Shown in pieces: positions 8,124 through 15,891 of a stretch of 38,792 nucleotides of DNA; within the stretch, counting starts at the first letter, position 1; each line of letters opens with the position of its first letter. Source of the DNA: Nitrospirota bacterium. Its GTDB lineage: Bacteria; Nitrospirota; Thermodesulfovibrionia; Thermodesulfovibrionales; JdFR-86. The position numbers and the translations under genes are program-made. The notes beneath the pieces are model-generated. The model was not told the DNA's origin, made no database searches, and saw only the letters and a list, made by a program, of their open reading frames with translations. The stretch is from contig JARRLN010000007.1 in the NCBI GenBank assembly GCA_037386965.1, forward strand, positions 1 to 38,792. The letters run 5' to 3'.

Positions 8124-8187
8124 GAGACAGGCCACCGCCTGAGGGACAGGCCACCGCCTGAGGGACAGGCCACCGCCTGAGAGGGAC
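8112..8187. repeat. 19-bp tandem repeat, nearly four copies, across a gene end
   Basis: Units begin at 8112, 8131, 8150 and 8169 and read GCCACCGCCTGAGNGACAG, with A or G at the variable site; the fourth unit is incomplete. The first unit contains the stop codon of the FAD-subunit gene, so extra copies do not change the protein. Three near-identical copies suggest recent slippage. Confidence 0.9.
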
Positions 8188-8215
8188 GGAGGGTGGGCAG
8201 TGGAAGAACCGGTGG

Positions 8216-8998
8216 CTAGAGATGTTCGCCGGAGGACCGGCTGGTCAAAAGCTCCTGGATGAACCGGGAGAGGTCCTCCCGGTCCTTCCTGCGCAGGCCC
8301 TTGAACTCCACGGCCATGCCCGCCGGGCGCCGGCCGTCTCCCGCATGGATATTGACGTATGCCACCGTCCCGGGCAGCGTCAGGGGGGCATCGGGCCGGG
8401 GAAAAGTCACCTCCAGGCCGCTGCCCACCGGAAGGGGCTCGGAGGTGACGAGGTACATGCCTACTTCCGAGAGGCTTCGGGCCTCCAGGGTCCGCTTGAG
8501 GCCCGAGGCGGAAATCATGACCGGCTCGCTATAGGGGGTGCGCACATGCATGCGGCGATGGCCCCGCGGGGCAAAGAGGTTCTCCTCGAGGACGTCGTGC
8601 AGGCACTCGACGTCCAGGGGTTTCATGAGGCAGCCCGCGCTGCCCAGCCGGCGGCACTCCTCAAGGGGGGCGGCGCTCCGCTCGCTTGAGAGCATGACCA
8701 CCGGGATGCGCCTGGTCTCGGCGTTCTCCTTGAGGGCCTTGAGCGTGGAGAGGCCGTCCACGACGGGCATCTGCAAGCTGAGCAGGATGAGGTCCGGACG
8801 CATCATCCGGGCCCGCCTGAGCGCCTCCATGCCGTCGGTCGCCGGGATGACGTCAAAGCCCATCCGCCCCAGCAGGGCCGAGAGAGTCATGAGGATGCCA
8901 TGGCTATCGTCGGATACGAGGACCCTCTTCTTCCAGATGGCTTTTCCCCACCCTTTCTCCAAAGACCCCCAGGACCGCCGGGTCCATGCCCCGTACAA
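8216..8998 (-). CDS. Receiver-like domain fused to PilZ domain; phospho-acceptor Asp replaced by Ser
   Basis: The protein has an N-terminal CheY-like domain (about residues 24-140) and a C-terminal PilZ domain (about 143-250). The receiver keeps the acidic pair (Asp30-Asp31), the Ser of the switch strand and the Lys-Pro of LMKPLD, but the acceptor position is Ser74 in LILLSLQMP where Asp is expected, so it probably cannot be phosphorylated normally. The PilZ part has an RRMHVR Arg motif and a degenerate SLSEVG in place of D/N-x-S-x-x-G, so cyclic-di-GMP binding is likely but unproven. The start is uncertain: TTG at 8998 lies just after a TATAAT hexamer, and TTG at 8959 is a shorter choice. 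It is divergent from a CheR-type methyltransferase gene and convergent with the molybdenum hydroxylase operon. Confidence 0.8.
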   Translation of the reverse strand: MYGAWTRRSWGSLEKGWGKAIWKKRVLVSDDSHGILMTLSALLGRMGFDVIPATDGMEALRRARMMRPDLILLSLQMPVVDGLSTLKALKENAETRRIPVVMLSSERSAAPLEECRRLGSAGCLMKPLDVECLHDVLEENLFAPRGHRRMHVRTPYSEPVMISASGLKRTLEARSLSEVGMYLVTSEPLPVGSGLEVTFPRPDAPLTLPGTVAYVNIHAGDGRRPAGMAVEFKGLRRKDREDLSRFIQELLTSRSSGEHL

Positions 8999-9012
8999 AT
9001 GTACCGATTATA
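8993..9012 (-). promoter_or_regulatory. -10 element plus palindrome between the PilZ and CheR-type genes
   Basis: On the minus strand TATAAT (9012-9007) lies eight bases before the TTG at 8998. A palindrome, GTACAAATGTAC (8993-9004), covers the expected transcription start and could be an operator. On the plus strand the same A/T core reads TTATAC and could serve the divergent gene. No -35 box at proper spacing is evident. Confidence 0.4.
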
Positions 9013-9070
9013 CGTCCAAAAATCAAGGGGTGCGGCACAAAACCGCGTCGGCCCGGGGAAGCGGGCCGAG

Positions 9071-9904
9071 ATGACCGGCCGGGAGTGCCGGGAATTCCTC
9101 CAATGGGCCCTTCCCCGCCTCCGTCTGAGATGGGCGGGGTTCCGCAAGGTCCAGGGGCAGGTCTGCAAGCGTCTCGCGCGCCGCCTGGCCGCGCTGGGTC
9201 TGGAAAACCCGGCGGCCTACCGGTCCTATCTGGCCTCCCACCCCGCCGAATGGGAAGCCCTGGAGCATCTCTCACGCGTGACCATTTCCCGTTTCGGCCG
9301 CGACAGGGGAGTCTTCGAGGCCCTCTCAAACGTGGTCCTGCCCCGGTTGGCCCGGATGGCCCTGCGGGAAGGCAGCGGCATCGTCTCGGCCTGGAGCGCC
9401 GGATGCGCTTCGGGGGAGGAGCCTTACGGCCTTCAGGCCTTCTGGCGGCTCCGCGTCCTGCCCGCCCTGGGAGAAGACGTCGGGCTCCGCGTCCTGGCCA
9501 CCGACATCGACCCCCGGCTCCTTGAGCGGGCCCGGCAGGGGCGGTACCCCGCCAGCAGCCTCAAGGACCTGCCCGAGGACATCCGCCGGCAGGCGTTCAC
9601 GCCCCTGGCAGGCGGGGGGGTTCTCCTGAGGGAAGAATTCCGGCGGGACGTCGTCTTCCTCAGGCAGGACATCCGCCGGGAGCGCCCGGAGGGCAGGTTT
9701 CACCTGCTGCTGGTGCGGAATCTCGTCTTCACGTACTTCGAGGAAGGGCTCCAGAGGGAGATGCTCGATGTGCTCACCGAGAAACTGCTGCCCGGCGGCT
9801 ACCTTGTCGTGGGAACACATGAGAAGCTTCCCGACGGCGCGGAATTCTCCCCGGCGTCTCCGGCGGTCTTTAGGAAAGGGGACGAAAAAAATGGTGGACG
9901 GTAA
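9071..9904 (+). CDS. CheR-type protein-glutamate O-methyltransferase
   Basis: The 277-residue protein has the CheR layout: a helical N-terminal domain, then a SAM-binding domain with WSAGCASGEEPYG (motif I), VLATDIDPRLLERAR (ribose-binding Asp), and LLLVRNLVFTYFE matching the family's L-x-CRN-x-x-x-YF strand. CheR methylates glutamates of chemoreceptors. No receptor, CheA or CheB is nearby, so this is an orphan copy, and its partner may be a different signalling complex. The ATG at 9071 starts just before the conserved helical domain; a longer in-frame extension to 8900 would overlap the divergent PilZ gene and is Pro/Gly-rich, so I reject it. The stop codon lies inside the 3' end of the convergent tRNA gene. 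Confidence 0.82.
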   Translation: MTGRECREFLQWALPRLRLRWAGFRKVQGQVCKRLARRLAALGLENPAAYRSYLASHPAEWEALEHLSRVTISRFGRDRGVFEALSNVVLPRLARMALREGSGIVSAWSAGCASGEEPYGLQAFWRLRVLPALGEDVGLRVLATDIDPRLLERARQGRYPASSLKDLPEDIRRQAFTPLAGGGVLLREEFRRDVVFLRQDIRRERPEGRFHLLLVRNLVFTYFEEGLQREMLDVLTEKLLPGGYLVVGTHEKLPDGAEFSPASPAVFRKGDEKNGGR

Positions 9905-9967
9905 GGGGATCGAACCCTCGACCTCCACGTTGCGAACGTGGCGCTCTCCCAGCTGAGCTAACCGCCC
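9892..9967 (-). tRNA. tRNA-Ala (anticodon CGC)
   Basis: The 76-nt minus-strand cloverleaf is complete. The acceptor stem GGGCGGT pairs with ACCGTCC and contains the G3-U70 wobble that marks alanine tRNAs; the D arm is GCTC/GAGC; the anticodon stem CCACG/CGTGG encloses loop TTCGCAA, giving anticodon CGC for codon GCG; the T arm is GAGGG/CCCTT with a TTCGATC loop. CCA is encoded (9892-9894). The 3' end overlaps by 13 bp the convergent CheR-type coding sequence. Confidence 0.95.
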
Positions 9968-10013
9968 GACCATCGCGCGGCGCCGGCCTGGGTGCATCCG
10001 GAGCCGCAGGAAT

Positions 10014-10019
10014 ATTTTA
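10014..10019 (-). promoter_or_regulatory. Candidate -10 box for the tRNA-Ala gene
   Basis: TAAAAT on the minus strand lies in an AT-rich patch about 47 bp upstream of the tRNA 5' end, within otherwise GC-rich DNA. No convincing -35 box is visible, so the call is weak. Confidence 0.3.
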
Positions 10020-10082
10020 GCATTTTTCCCGCGCACCTCTCCATCGGGGACACTCTTCGGGAGGGGTCGGGGCGTCCGGAGG

Positions 10083-11438
10083 CTACGGGGCTTTCTCTAT
10101 CGCCTCGGGGGAGACCTTGGCCTCCGACTGCCTGGCTACGACCACGAAGACGGCCTCCGCGGGATGCAGGTACTTCCGGGCGGCGGCACGGACGTCATCG
10201 AGGGTTACGGAGCCGATGAGCTCCTTGTACCTGTCGGGATAGTCAAGGCCCAGGCCGTAGAACTCCACCAGGGAAAGGAATCTCGCCATCTTGCCCATGG
10301 TGTCGATGCGCCGGGGAAAGCTCCCGATGAGGTAGGCCTTGGCCTCTTCGAGCTCCTCCCCGGTGATGCCCTTGTCCTTCATGGCCTCAATCTGCCGGAC
10401 GATTTCCTCGATGACGGTGCCCGCCGAGGAGTTTTTCGTCTGCACCTGCACGACGAAGTGGCCGTCGTCCTTGTAGGCCGCCAGGGAGCTGTACACACTG
10501 TAGGCCAGGCCCATCCGGTCCCGTATGGTCTCCATCAGGCGCGAGGCGAACCCGCCGCCGCCGAGGACATAGTTCATGACTCTCAGGGCGTAGTAATCGG
10601 GGTCGATGCGCCTCACCGCCTTGTGCCCGACGGCTATGTTGGCCTGAGCGAGGTCGCGGTCGATGAGGACGACCTTTCTTTCCTCGGGGGGCATGGGCTC
10701 CCGGACGGGGGGCGGCAGGGGAGCCCGCTGCCAGCCGTCCAGATACGTGTCAACGAGCTTTCCGAGCTCCTCACGGTCGAGGTCGCCCACCACGACGAGG
10801 ATGGCGTTGTCGGGCCGGTACCACGTCGAGTAGAAATCCCGGACGTCCTTTCTCGTGATGTCCCCGAGGGTTTCGCGCGAACCCCGCACGAGGCGGCCAT
10901 AGGGGTTTTTGCCGTAAACGCGGCTGCGGAAGGCCCTCATCACCAGAAAACCCGGCTGCTCCTCGCTCTGCTGGAGGCTGCCTCCTATGAGGCTTATCTT
11001 CCGTGCGACCTCTTCGTCCGGGAAGGTGGGGTGCAGGAGGACGTCCGAGAGAATCTCGAATCCCCTCCGCACGTCCTTTCTGAGCACGGAGAGGGAGGCC
11101 CTCGTGAAGTCGTAACTGGCCTCGACGTCCAGCTGCGCTCCGATGAAGGCCAGCTGCTCGCTTATCTCCGTCGCCGTCCGGCTCTCGGTGCCTTCGGTCA
11201 GAAGAGCGGCCGTCAGGTTGGCCAGGCCGGCTTTTTCGGCCGGCTCCTGCACCACGCCGGACTTGACCAGGAGCACCACCTCCACCAGGGGCAGGGTGTG
11301 CCGCTCCACGTGCAAAACGGTGAGTCCGTTGGCCAGAACGCTTCGCTTCACATCGAGCATATCCGCCCGGGCCGGGGAAGAGAGGCCGAGGACGACAAGA
11401 AACACGAGAAACGCCACCCGTCCGGAGCCCCTTTTCAC
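10083..11438 (-). CDS. M16-family peptidase-like protein, non-catalytic partner
   Basis: The 451-residue protein has a signal peptide (basic start, hydrophobic stretch to about residue 20, Ala-rich cleavage region ending near residue 25) and the two-domain M16 fold. In the place where active members have HxxEH it reads LANLT, so zinc binding and catalysis are lost. It keeps the C-terminal GLAYSVYSS region with the Arg and Tyr (in RDRMGLAY) that shape the active site of the partner. Bacterial M16B enzymes of this kind work as heterodimers of an active and an inactive chain, like mitochondrial processing peptidase. Its start overlaps the stop of the upstream active chain by four bases, which fits a 1:1 complex in the periplasm. 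Confidence 0.88.
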   Translation of the reverse strand: MKRGSGRVAFLVFLVVLGLSSPARADMLDVKRSVLANGLTVLHVERHTLPLVEVVLLVKSGVVQEPAEKAGLANLTAALLTEGTESRTATEISEQLAFIGAQLDVEASYDFTRASLSVLRKDVRRGFEILSDVLLHPTFPDEEVARKISLIGGSLQQSEEQPGFLVMRAFRSRVYGKNPYGRLVRGSRETLGDITRKDVRDFYSTWYRPDNAILVVVGDLDREELGKLVDTYLDGWQRAPLPPPVREPMPPEERKVVLIDRDLAQANIAVGHKAVRRIDPDYYALRVMNYVLGGGGFASRLMETIRDRMGLAYSVYSSLAAYKDDGHFVVQVQTKNSSAGTVIEEIVRQIEAMKDKGITGEELEEAKAYLIGSFPRRIDTMGKMARFLSLVEFYGLGLDYPDRYKELIGSVTLDDVRAAARKYLHPAEAVFVVVARQSEAKVSPEAIEKAP

Positions 11439-12784
11439 CGTCCCTCCTTCCCCTTGCCGTCCTCCTGCGCCTGGCGCGCCTCGGGTATGAGAATGCCCAC
11501 GGTGCGCTTGTCGCGGTCGAAATATTTCCGGGCGACCCGGCGAACGTCCTCCGCCGTGACCGCCCGTATGTTTTCCACGTACCGGTCCTTGAGCCGCCAG
11601 TCCTTGAGGAGATGGAACCTGCCGATGGTCATGGCCTGGGAGAATATGGAATCCTGCCGCATGATGAAGTCCGCCTCTATCTGGTTCTTGGCCTTGGCAA
11701 GCTCGAAATCCGATACCGGCTCCTCCTTCAGGCGCTCCACCTCGGCGTAAAGGGCCTTCTCCAGGGCCGCGTCGGAGGCACCGGGGGCGACGGTGCCCCC
11801 GATGGTGAAAAGATAGGGGTCGCGGTGCAGGCCCCCGTAGTCGGCAAAGACGTTCAGGGCGACCTTCTGCTCGTAAATGAGGGAGCGGTACAATCGGCCG
11901 CTCCTGCCTCCTCCCAGGATGGTGGAGAGCACGTCCAGGGCGTAGCCGTCCTCGTCAAGCAGCGTGGGCACGTGGTACGCGGCCACCACGTAGGGCAGCT
12001 CAGCCTCCCTGTCGAGATAGACCCGGCGCTCACCGTCCAGAGGAGGCTCCTGGCTGATGCGGTCCTCCGGAGGAGGCGAGGGCTTGATTGAGCCGAAGTA
12101 TTTCTCTATCTCTTTGAAAAGGGCGTCCGGGTCGATGTCCCCCACGACCACGATGAAGGCGTTGTTCGGGGTATAGTGGGTCCGGTAGTACTGCTTGAGG
12201 TCCTCGAGCTTCAGGTGGGCGAGGTCGGGCATCCACCCGATGACCGGCCAGTGGTAGGGATGCACCCTGAAGGCGGCGGCCTCCGTCTCCTCGTACAGGG
12301 AGCTCTGGGGGTCGTCCTCCAGCCTGAGCCTCCTTTCCTCCATGACCACGGCCCGCTCCGCCTGGAAATCCTCCTCCCGGAGCAGGAGGTTCGCCATCCG
12401 GTCGCTTTCGAACTTCAGGGAAAGGTCCAGGTGCTCCGAGGGAAGGATCTGGAAGTAGACGGTGGAGTCCATGGAGGTGAACGCGTTGTCTGTGCCGCCG
12501 TAACGCTGGATAGTGCGGGAGAACTCCTTGGACCCGTATTTCTTGGTGCCCTTGAACATCATGTGCTCAAGGACATGGCTCAGGCCCGTCTTGCCGAAAC
12601 TCTCGTCCATGGAGCCCACCCTGTACCATATCTGGAAGACGGCCAGGGGAGATTTGTGGTCCTCGGCCATCAGGACCTGAAGCCCGTTGGGAAGGGTGCG
12701 CTGCACCACCTCAGGATACACCTTGAAGGGGGCGAAAACAAACAGGACAAGGAAAAGGGCCGCGGTCCGTGTGAGCACGCTCAC
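11435..12784 (-). CDS. M16-family zinc peptidase, catalytic chain
   Basis: The protein (up to 449 residues) starts with a signal peptide and has the inverted zinc motif His70-V-L-Glu73-His74, with the third ligand Glu near 149/150 in VVMEE, about 76 residues downstream as expected for HxxEH-x76-E. It should cleave peptides in the periplasm together with the inactive chain encoded next. Length is normal for M16B peptidases. The start could be GTG at 12784 or GTG at 12778; the latter lies six bases after a TATTAT box and would suit a leaderless mRNA. The gene is divergent from pilB. Confidence 0.9.
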   Translation of the reverse strand: MSVLTRTAALFLVLFVFAPFKVYPEVVQRTLPNGLQVLMAEDHKSPLAVFQIWYRVGSMDESFGKTGLSHVLEHMMFKGTKKYGSKEFSRTIQRYGGTDNAFTSMDSTVYFQILPSEHLDLSLKFESDRMANLLLREEDFQAERAVVMEERRLRLEDDPQSSLYEETEAAAFRVHPYHWPVIGWMPDLAHLKLEDLKQYYRTHYTPNNAFIVVVGDIDPDALFKEIEKYFGSIKPSPPPEDRISQEPPLDGERRVYLDREAELPYVVAAYHVPTLLDEDGYALDVLSTILGGGRSGRLYRSLIYEQKVALNVFADYGGLHRDPYLFTIGGTVAPGASDAALEKALYAEVERLKEEPVSDFELAKAKNQIEADFIMRQDSIFSQAMTIGRFHLLKDWRLKDRYVENIRAVTAEDVRRVARKYFDRDKRTVGILIPEARQAQEDGKGKEGR

Positions 12785-12813
12785 ATAATAACAAAAAAGG
12801 CTTTTTTAGGCAA
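12785..12813 (-). promoter_or_regulatory. Promoter of the M16 peptidase operon
   Basis: On the minus strand TTGCCT (12813-12808) is 17 bp upstream of TATTAT (12790-12785). The start site would fall near 12778, on the second in-frame GTG, implying a leaderless transcript; there is no Shine-Dalgarno sequence. Confidence 0.55.
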
Positions 12814-12870
12814 AAAAGGAGGTTTATTCAACAAAAACAGCGTCTTGCGGCATTCTTGTGAACACAATTA

Positions 12871-12899
12871 TTGACAGGATTTGGCACTTTGCTTATTTT
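12871..12899 (+). promoter_or_regulatory. Promoter of the pilBTCSR cluster
   Basis: A perfect TTGACA (12871-12876) is 17 bp from TATTTT (12894-12899). The predicted start is at about 12906, one base before the pilB ATG at 12907, so the transcript would be leaderless. A TGGCAC within the spacer recalls a sigma-54 box but has the wrong spacing to a GC element. Confidence 0.65.
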
Positions 12900-12906
12900 A
12901 GGCACC

Positions 12907-14745
12907 ATGGCGCCCAAGCTGGGGCAAATGCTCATATCCACCAACCTCATTACCGAGGAGCAGTTGAAGCAGGCCCTCACCCTGCAGAAGAAGGAAGGGG
13001 GCCGCCTCGGCTCGAGCCTGGTGAAGCTGGGCTACGTCAACGAAGAGAAGCTGGTGGCGTTCCTGAGCAAGCAGTTCGGAGTGCCCGCCATCAATCTGGC
13101 CGACTACAAGATAGACCCTTCGGTGGTCAAGCTGGTCCCCTACGACATGGCCAGGAAATACACCATCATGCCCGTGGCCCGGGTCGGGGCCACCCTGACC
13201 GTCGCCATGACCGACCCCTCCAACGTCTTCGCCATCGACGACGTGAAGTTCCTGACCGGCTACAACGTGGAGGTGGCCGTCACCAGCGAGAGCGGCATCC
13301 AGGGCGCCATGGCCCAGTACTACGGGGCCGGGGCAGCCTCGGCCTCCCTCGAGGAGATGCAGAAAAAGGAGCAGGACCCCGAGGACGCCTCCAAGATTCT
13401 CTCGGCGCGGGACTACACCCTCAGCGACGACGACATTGATGCGGGGGCAATGGCGGGCAAGGGCTACGACGACGGGCCCATGGTGGACGTGGAGGACTTC
13501 GATAAGGTCGTCGGAAGCGCCCTGGACAATGTCCAGGCGGTGGAGGAGCAGGAGGAGTCCGAGGCCGTCCGCGAGGTGGAGGCCCCCATCGTCAAGCTCG
13601 TCAACGGCATATTCGTCAACGCCGTGAAGGCCGGGGCGAGCGACATCCACGTGGAGCCCTACGAGACGTCCCTCCGGGTGCGGTTCCGGGTGGACGGCGT
13701 CATGTACACGGTCATGAACCTCCCCACCAAGATAAAGGCCGCCCTGACCTCCAGGATAAAGATCATGGCCCGGCTGGACATCGCCGAGCGCCGCCTCCCC
13801 CAGGACGGAAGGATAAAGCTCAAGCTCGGCAAGAAAAGGGACATCGACTTCCGGGTCTCCACGCTCCCCACCCTTTTCGGGGAGAAGACCGTCCTGAGGC
13901 TCCTGGACAAATCCAACCTGGAGATAGACCTCACCAAGCTGGGGTTCGAGGAGAAGGCCCTGCAGCACTTCATGGGGTCCCTGGACAAGCCCTACGGGAT
14001 GATCCTGGTCACGGGGCCCACGGGCTCCGGAAAGACCACTACGCTGTACTCGGCCCTCTCCTACCTCAACAAGCCCGGCATAAACATCATGACCGCCGAG
14101 GACCCCGTGGAGTTCAACTTCCTCGGCATCAACCAGGTCCACGTGCGGGAGGACATAGGGCTGACCTTCGCGGCCGCCCTCCGGAGCTTCCTCAGGCAGG
14201 ACCCCGACGTCATCATGGTGGGCGAGATCCGGGACTTCGAGACGGCCGAGATAGCCATCAAGGCCGCCCTCACCGGCCACCTGGTGCTCTCCACCCTGCA
14301 CACCAACGACGCCCCGAGCACCATCAACAGGCTCCTGAACATGGGCATCGAGCCCTTCCTGGTCAGCTCCTCGGTCCTCGTCATCCTCGCGCAGCGGCTG
14401 GCGCGCCGCATCTGCCCCAAGTGCAAGGAGGAAGAACGGGTGCCGGCGCCGGCCCTGGTGAAGGTGGGCTTCTCCCCGGAGGAGGCCGAGGGCTTGACCG
14501 TGTACAAGGGAAACGGCTGCCCGTACTGCAACGGCTCGGGCTACAAGGGCCGGGTGGCCCTCTACGAGGTCATGCTCGTCAGCGACGAGATAAAGGACCT
14601 CGTCCTGGAGGGCGCATCCACCGAGGAGATAAAGCGCACGGCCGTAAAGGACGGCATGAAGACCCTGCGCATGTCGGGGCTGACCAAGGTCAAGGAGGGC
14701 GTCACCACGGTGGAGGAGGTCCTCCGCGTGAGCTTCGGAAACTGA
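12907..14745 (+). CDS. pilB: Type IV pilus assembly ATPase PilB with N-terminal MshEN domain
   Basis: This 612-residue cytoplasmic hexameric ATPase powers pilus extension. Its N-terminal MshEN domain has two 24-residue motifs starting at Lys4 and Arg33, 29 apart; the second (Arg33-Leu-Gly to Gln56) keeps the Arg, Gly, Leu and Gln of the consensus, so cyclic-di-GMP binding is predicted. A low-complexity acidic linker (about 145-225) precedes the catalytic domain with Walker A GPTGSGKTT (370-378), acidic box, Walker B and His box, and a four-Cys zinc site (CPKC and CPYC). The ATG at 12907 gives the family-typical MAPKLGQ start; it has no ribosome site but a promoter directly upstream. A longer TTG start at 12871 falls on the -35 box and is rejected. 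Confidence 0.95.
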   Translation: MAPKLGQMLISTNLITEEQLKQALTLQKKEGGRLGSSLVKLGYVNEEKLVAFLSKQFGVPAINLADYKIDPSVVKLVPYDMARKYTIMPVARVGATLTVAMTDPSNVFAIDDVKFLTGYNVEVAVTSESGIQGAMAQYYGAGAASASLEEMQKKEQDPEDASKILSARDYTLSDDDIDAGAMAGKGYDDGPMVDVEDFDKVVGSALDNVQAVEEQEESEAVREVEAPIVKLVNGIFVNAVKAGASDIHVEPYETSLRVRFRVDGVMYTVMNLPTKIKAALTSRIKIMARLDIAERRLPQDGRIKLKLGKKRDIDFRVSTLPTLFGEKTVLRLLDKSNLEIDLTKLGFEEKALQHFMGSLDKPYGMILVTGPTGSGKTTTLYSALSYLNKPGINIMTAEDPVEFNFLGINQVHVREDIGLTFAAALRSFLRQDPDVIMVGEIRDFETAEIAIKAALTGHLVLSTLHTNDAPSTINRLLNMGIEPFLVSSSVLVILAQRLARRICPKCKEEERVPAPALVKVGFSPEEAEGLTVYKGNGCPYCNGSGYKGRVALYEVMLVSDEIKDLVLEGASTEEIKRTAVKDGMKTLRMSGLTKVKEGVTTVEEVLRVSFGN

Positions 14746-14796
14746 GGGGCAAGGGGACACTGACATAATCTTTCACGGATTGCGAGGAATGCATAC

Positions 14797-15888
14797 ATGG
14801 CCACTCTGTACGACCTGCTGAAGACGATGATCGAACGGGGCGCTTCCGACCTGCACCTGACGACGGGCAACCCTCCGCGGCTGCGGGTGGACGGCAGGCT
14901 CAAGCCCCTGGAGCCCGACGCCCCCTCGCTGGGTCCGGCCGACACCAAGGCCCTGTGCTACAGCATCCTGACCGACGCCCAGAAGCACAAGTTCGAGGAG
15001 GAAAGCGAGCTGGACCTCTCCTTCGGCCTGAAGGGGCTGAGCCGCTTCAGGGCGAACATCTTCATGCAGCGGGGCGCCGTCGCCGGGGCCTTCCGGTCCA
15101 TCCCCTTCGAGATAAAGACCTTCGAACAGTTGAGGCTTCCCCCCATCGTCCTGGAGATGGTCAAGAAGCCCCGGGGCCTCATCCTGGTCACCGGCCCCAC
15201 CGGGAGCGGGAAGTCCACGACCCTGGCCACCATGGTGGACAAGATAAACTCCGAGCGCGAGGACCACATCATCACCGTGGAAGACCCCATCGAGTACCTC
15301 CACGTGCACAAGAAGTCCCTCATCAACCAGCGGGAAGTCGCCGCGGACACCCAGAGCTTCCGAAACGCCCTCCGCTACATCCTCAGGCAGGACCCCGACG
15401 TGGTGCTCATTGGGGAGATGCGCGACCTGGAGACCATCGAGTCGGCCCTGAAGGTCTCCGAGACCGGCCACCTCACCCTGGCCACCCTGCACACGAACAA
15501 CGCTGTTCAGACCATCAACCGCATCATCGACGTCTTTCCCCCGCACCAGCAGGACCAGGTGCGCGTTCAGTTGAGCTTCGTCCTGGAGGGCATCCTGGCG
15601 CAGCAGCTCATCCCCAAGCGCAACGGGGGCCGGGTGCTCGCCATCGAGACCCTCGTGCCCAACGCCGCCATCCGCAACCTCATCAGGGAAGACAAGGTGC
15701 ACCAGATATATTCCATGATGCAGACGGGGCAGGCCCGGTTCGGCATGCAGACGATGAACCAGTCGCTGCTGGAGATTTACCAGAAGGGCTTTATTACGAG
15801 GGACGACGCCCTGGCACGCTCGCTGGTGCCGGAAGAAATGGTCGCCATGCTGCAAAAAGTGGAGAGCACAGCGCAGAGGAGGGCATAG
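14797..15888 (+). CDS. pilT: Type IV pilus retraction ATPase PilT
   Basis: The 363-residue ATPase depolymerises the pilus for twitching and DNA uptake. Walker A GPTGSGKS is at residues 133-140, followed by the acidic box around ITVEDPIEYLH, Walker B with LIGEMRDLET, and the His box around TGHLTLATLHTNN. The C-terminal AIRNLIRE motif, needed for retraction in PilT proteins, is intact. Length is typical. The ATG has a GAGGA ribosome site. It lies 51 bp downstream of pilB and four bases upstream of pilC, in an order common outside the Proteobacteria. Confidence 0.95.
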   Translation: MATLYDLLKTMIERGASDLHLTTGNPPRLRVDGRLKPLEPDAPSLGPADTKALCYSILTDAQKHKFEEESELDLSFGLKGLSRFRANIFMQRGAVAGAFRSIPFEIKTFEQLRLPPIVLEMVKKPRGLILVTGPTGSGKSTTLATMVDKINSEREDHIITVEDPIEYLHVHKKSLINQREVAADTQSFRNALRYILRQDPDVVLIGEMRDLETIESALKVSETGHLTLATLHTNNAVQTINRIIDVFPPHQQDQVRVQLSFVLEGILAQQLIPKRNGGRVLAIETLVPNAAIRNLIREDKVHQIYSMMQTGQARFGMQTMNQSLLEIYQKGFITRDDALARSLVPEEMVAMLQKVESTAQRRA

Positions 15889-15891
15889 GTC

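Noticed and set aside
8900-9070. Longer N-terminus for the CheR-type protein starting at 8900.
   Set aside because: The extension is Pro/Gly-rich, overlaps the divergent PilZ gene and its promoter, and is not part of the CheR fold.
12882-12893. TGGCAC...TGCT as a sigma-54 promoter of pilB.
   Set aside because: Only six bases separate GG and GC instead of ten; the overlapping TTGACA-17-TATTTT fits better.
12898-14766. A 622-codon open frame antisense to pilB.
   Set aside because: It is a shadow of the GC-rich pilB frame: no known motifs, His/Gly/Leu-rich low complexity, no ribosome site, and it fully covers a clear pilB gene.
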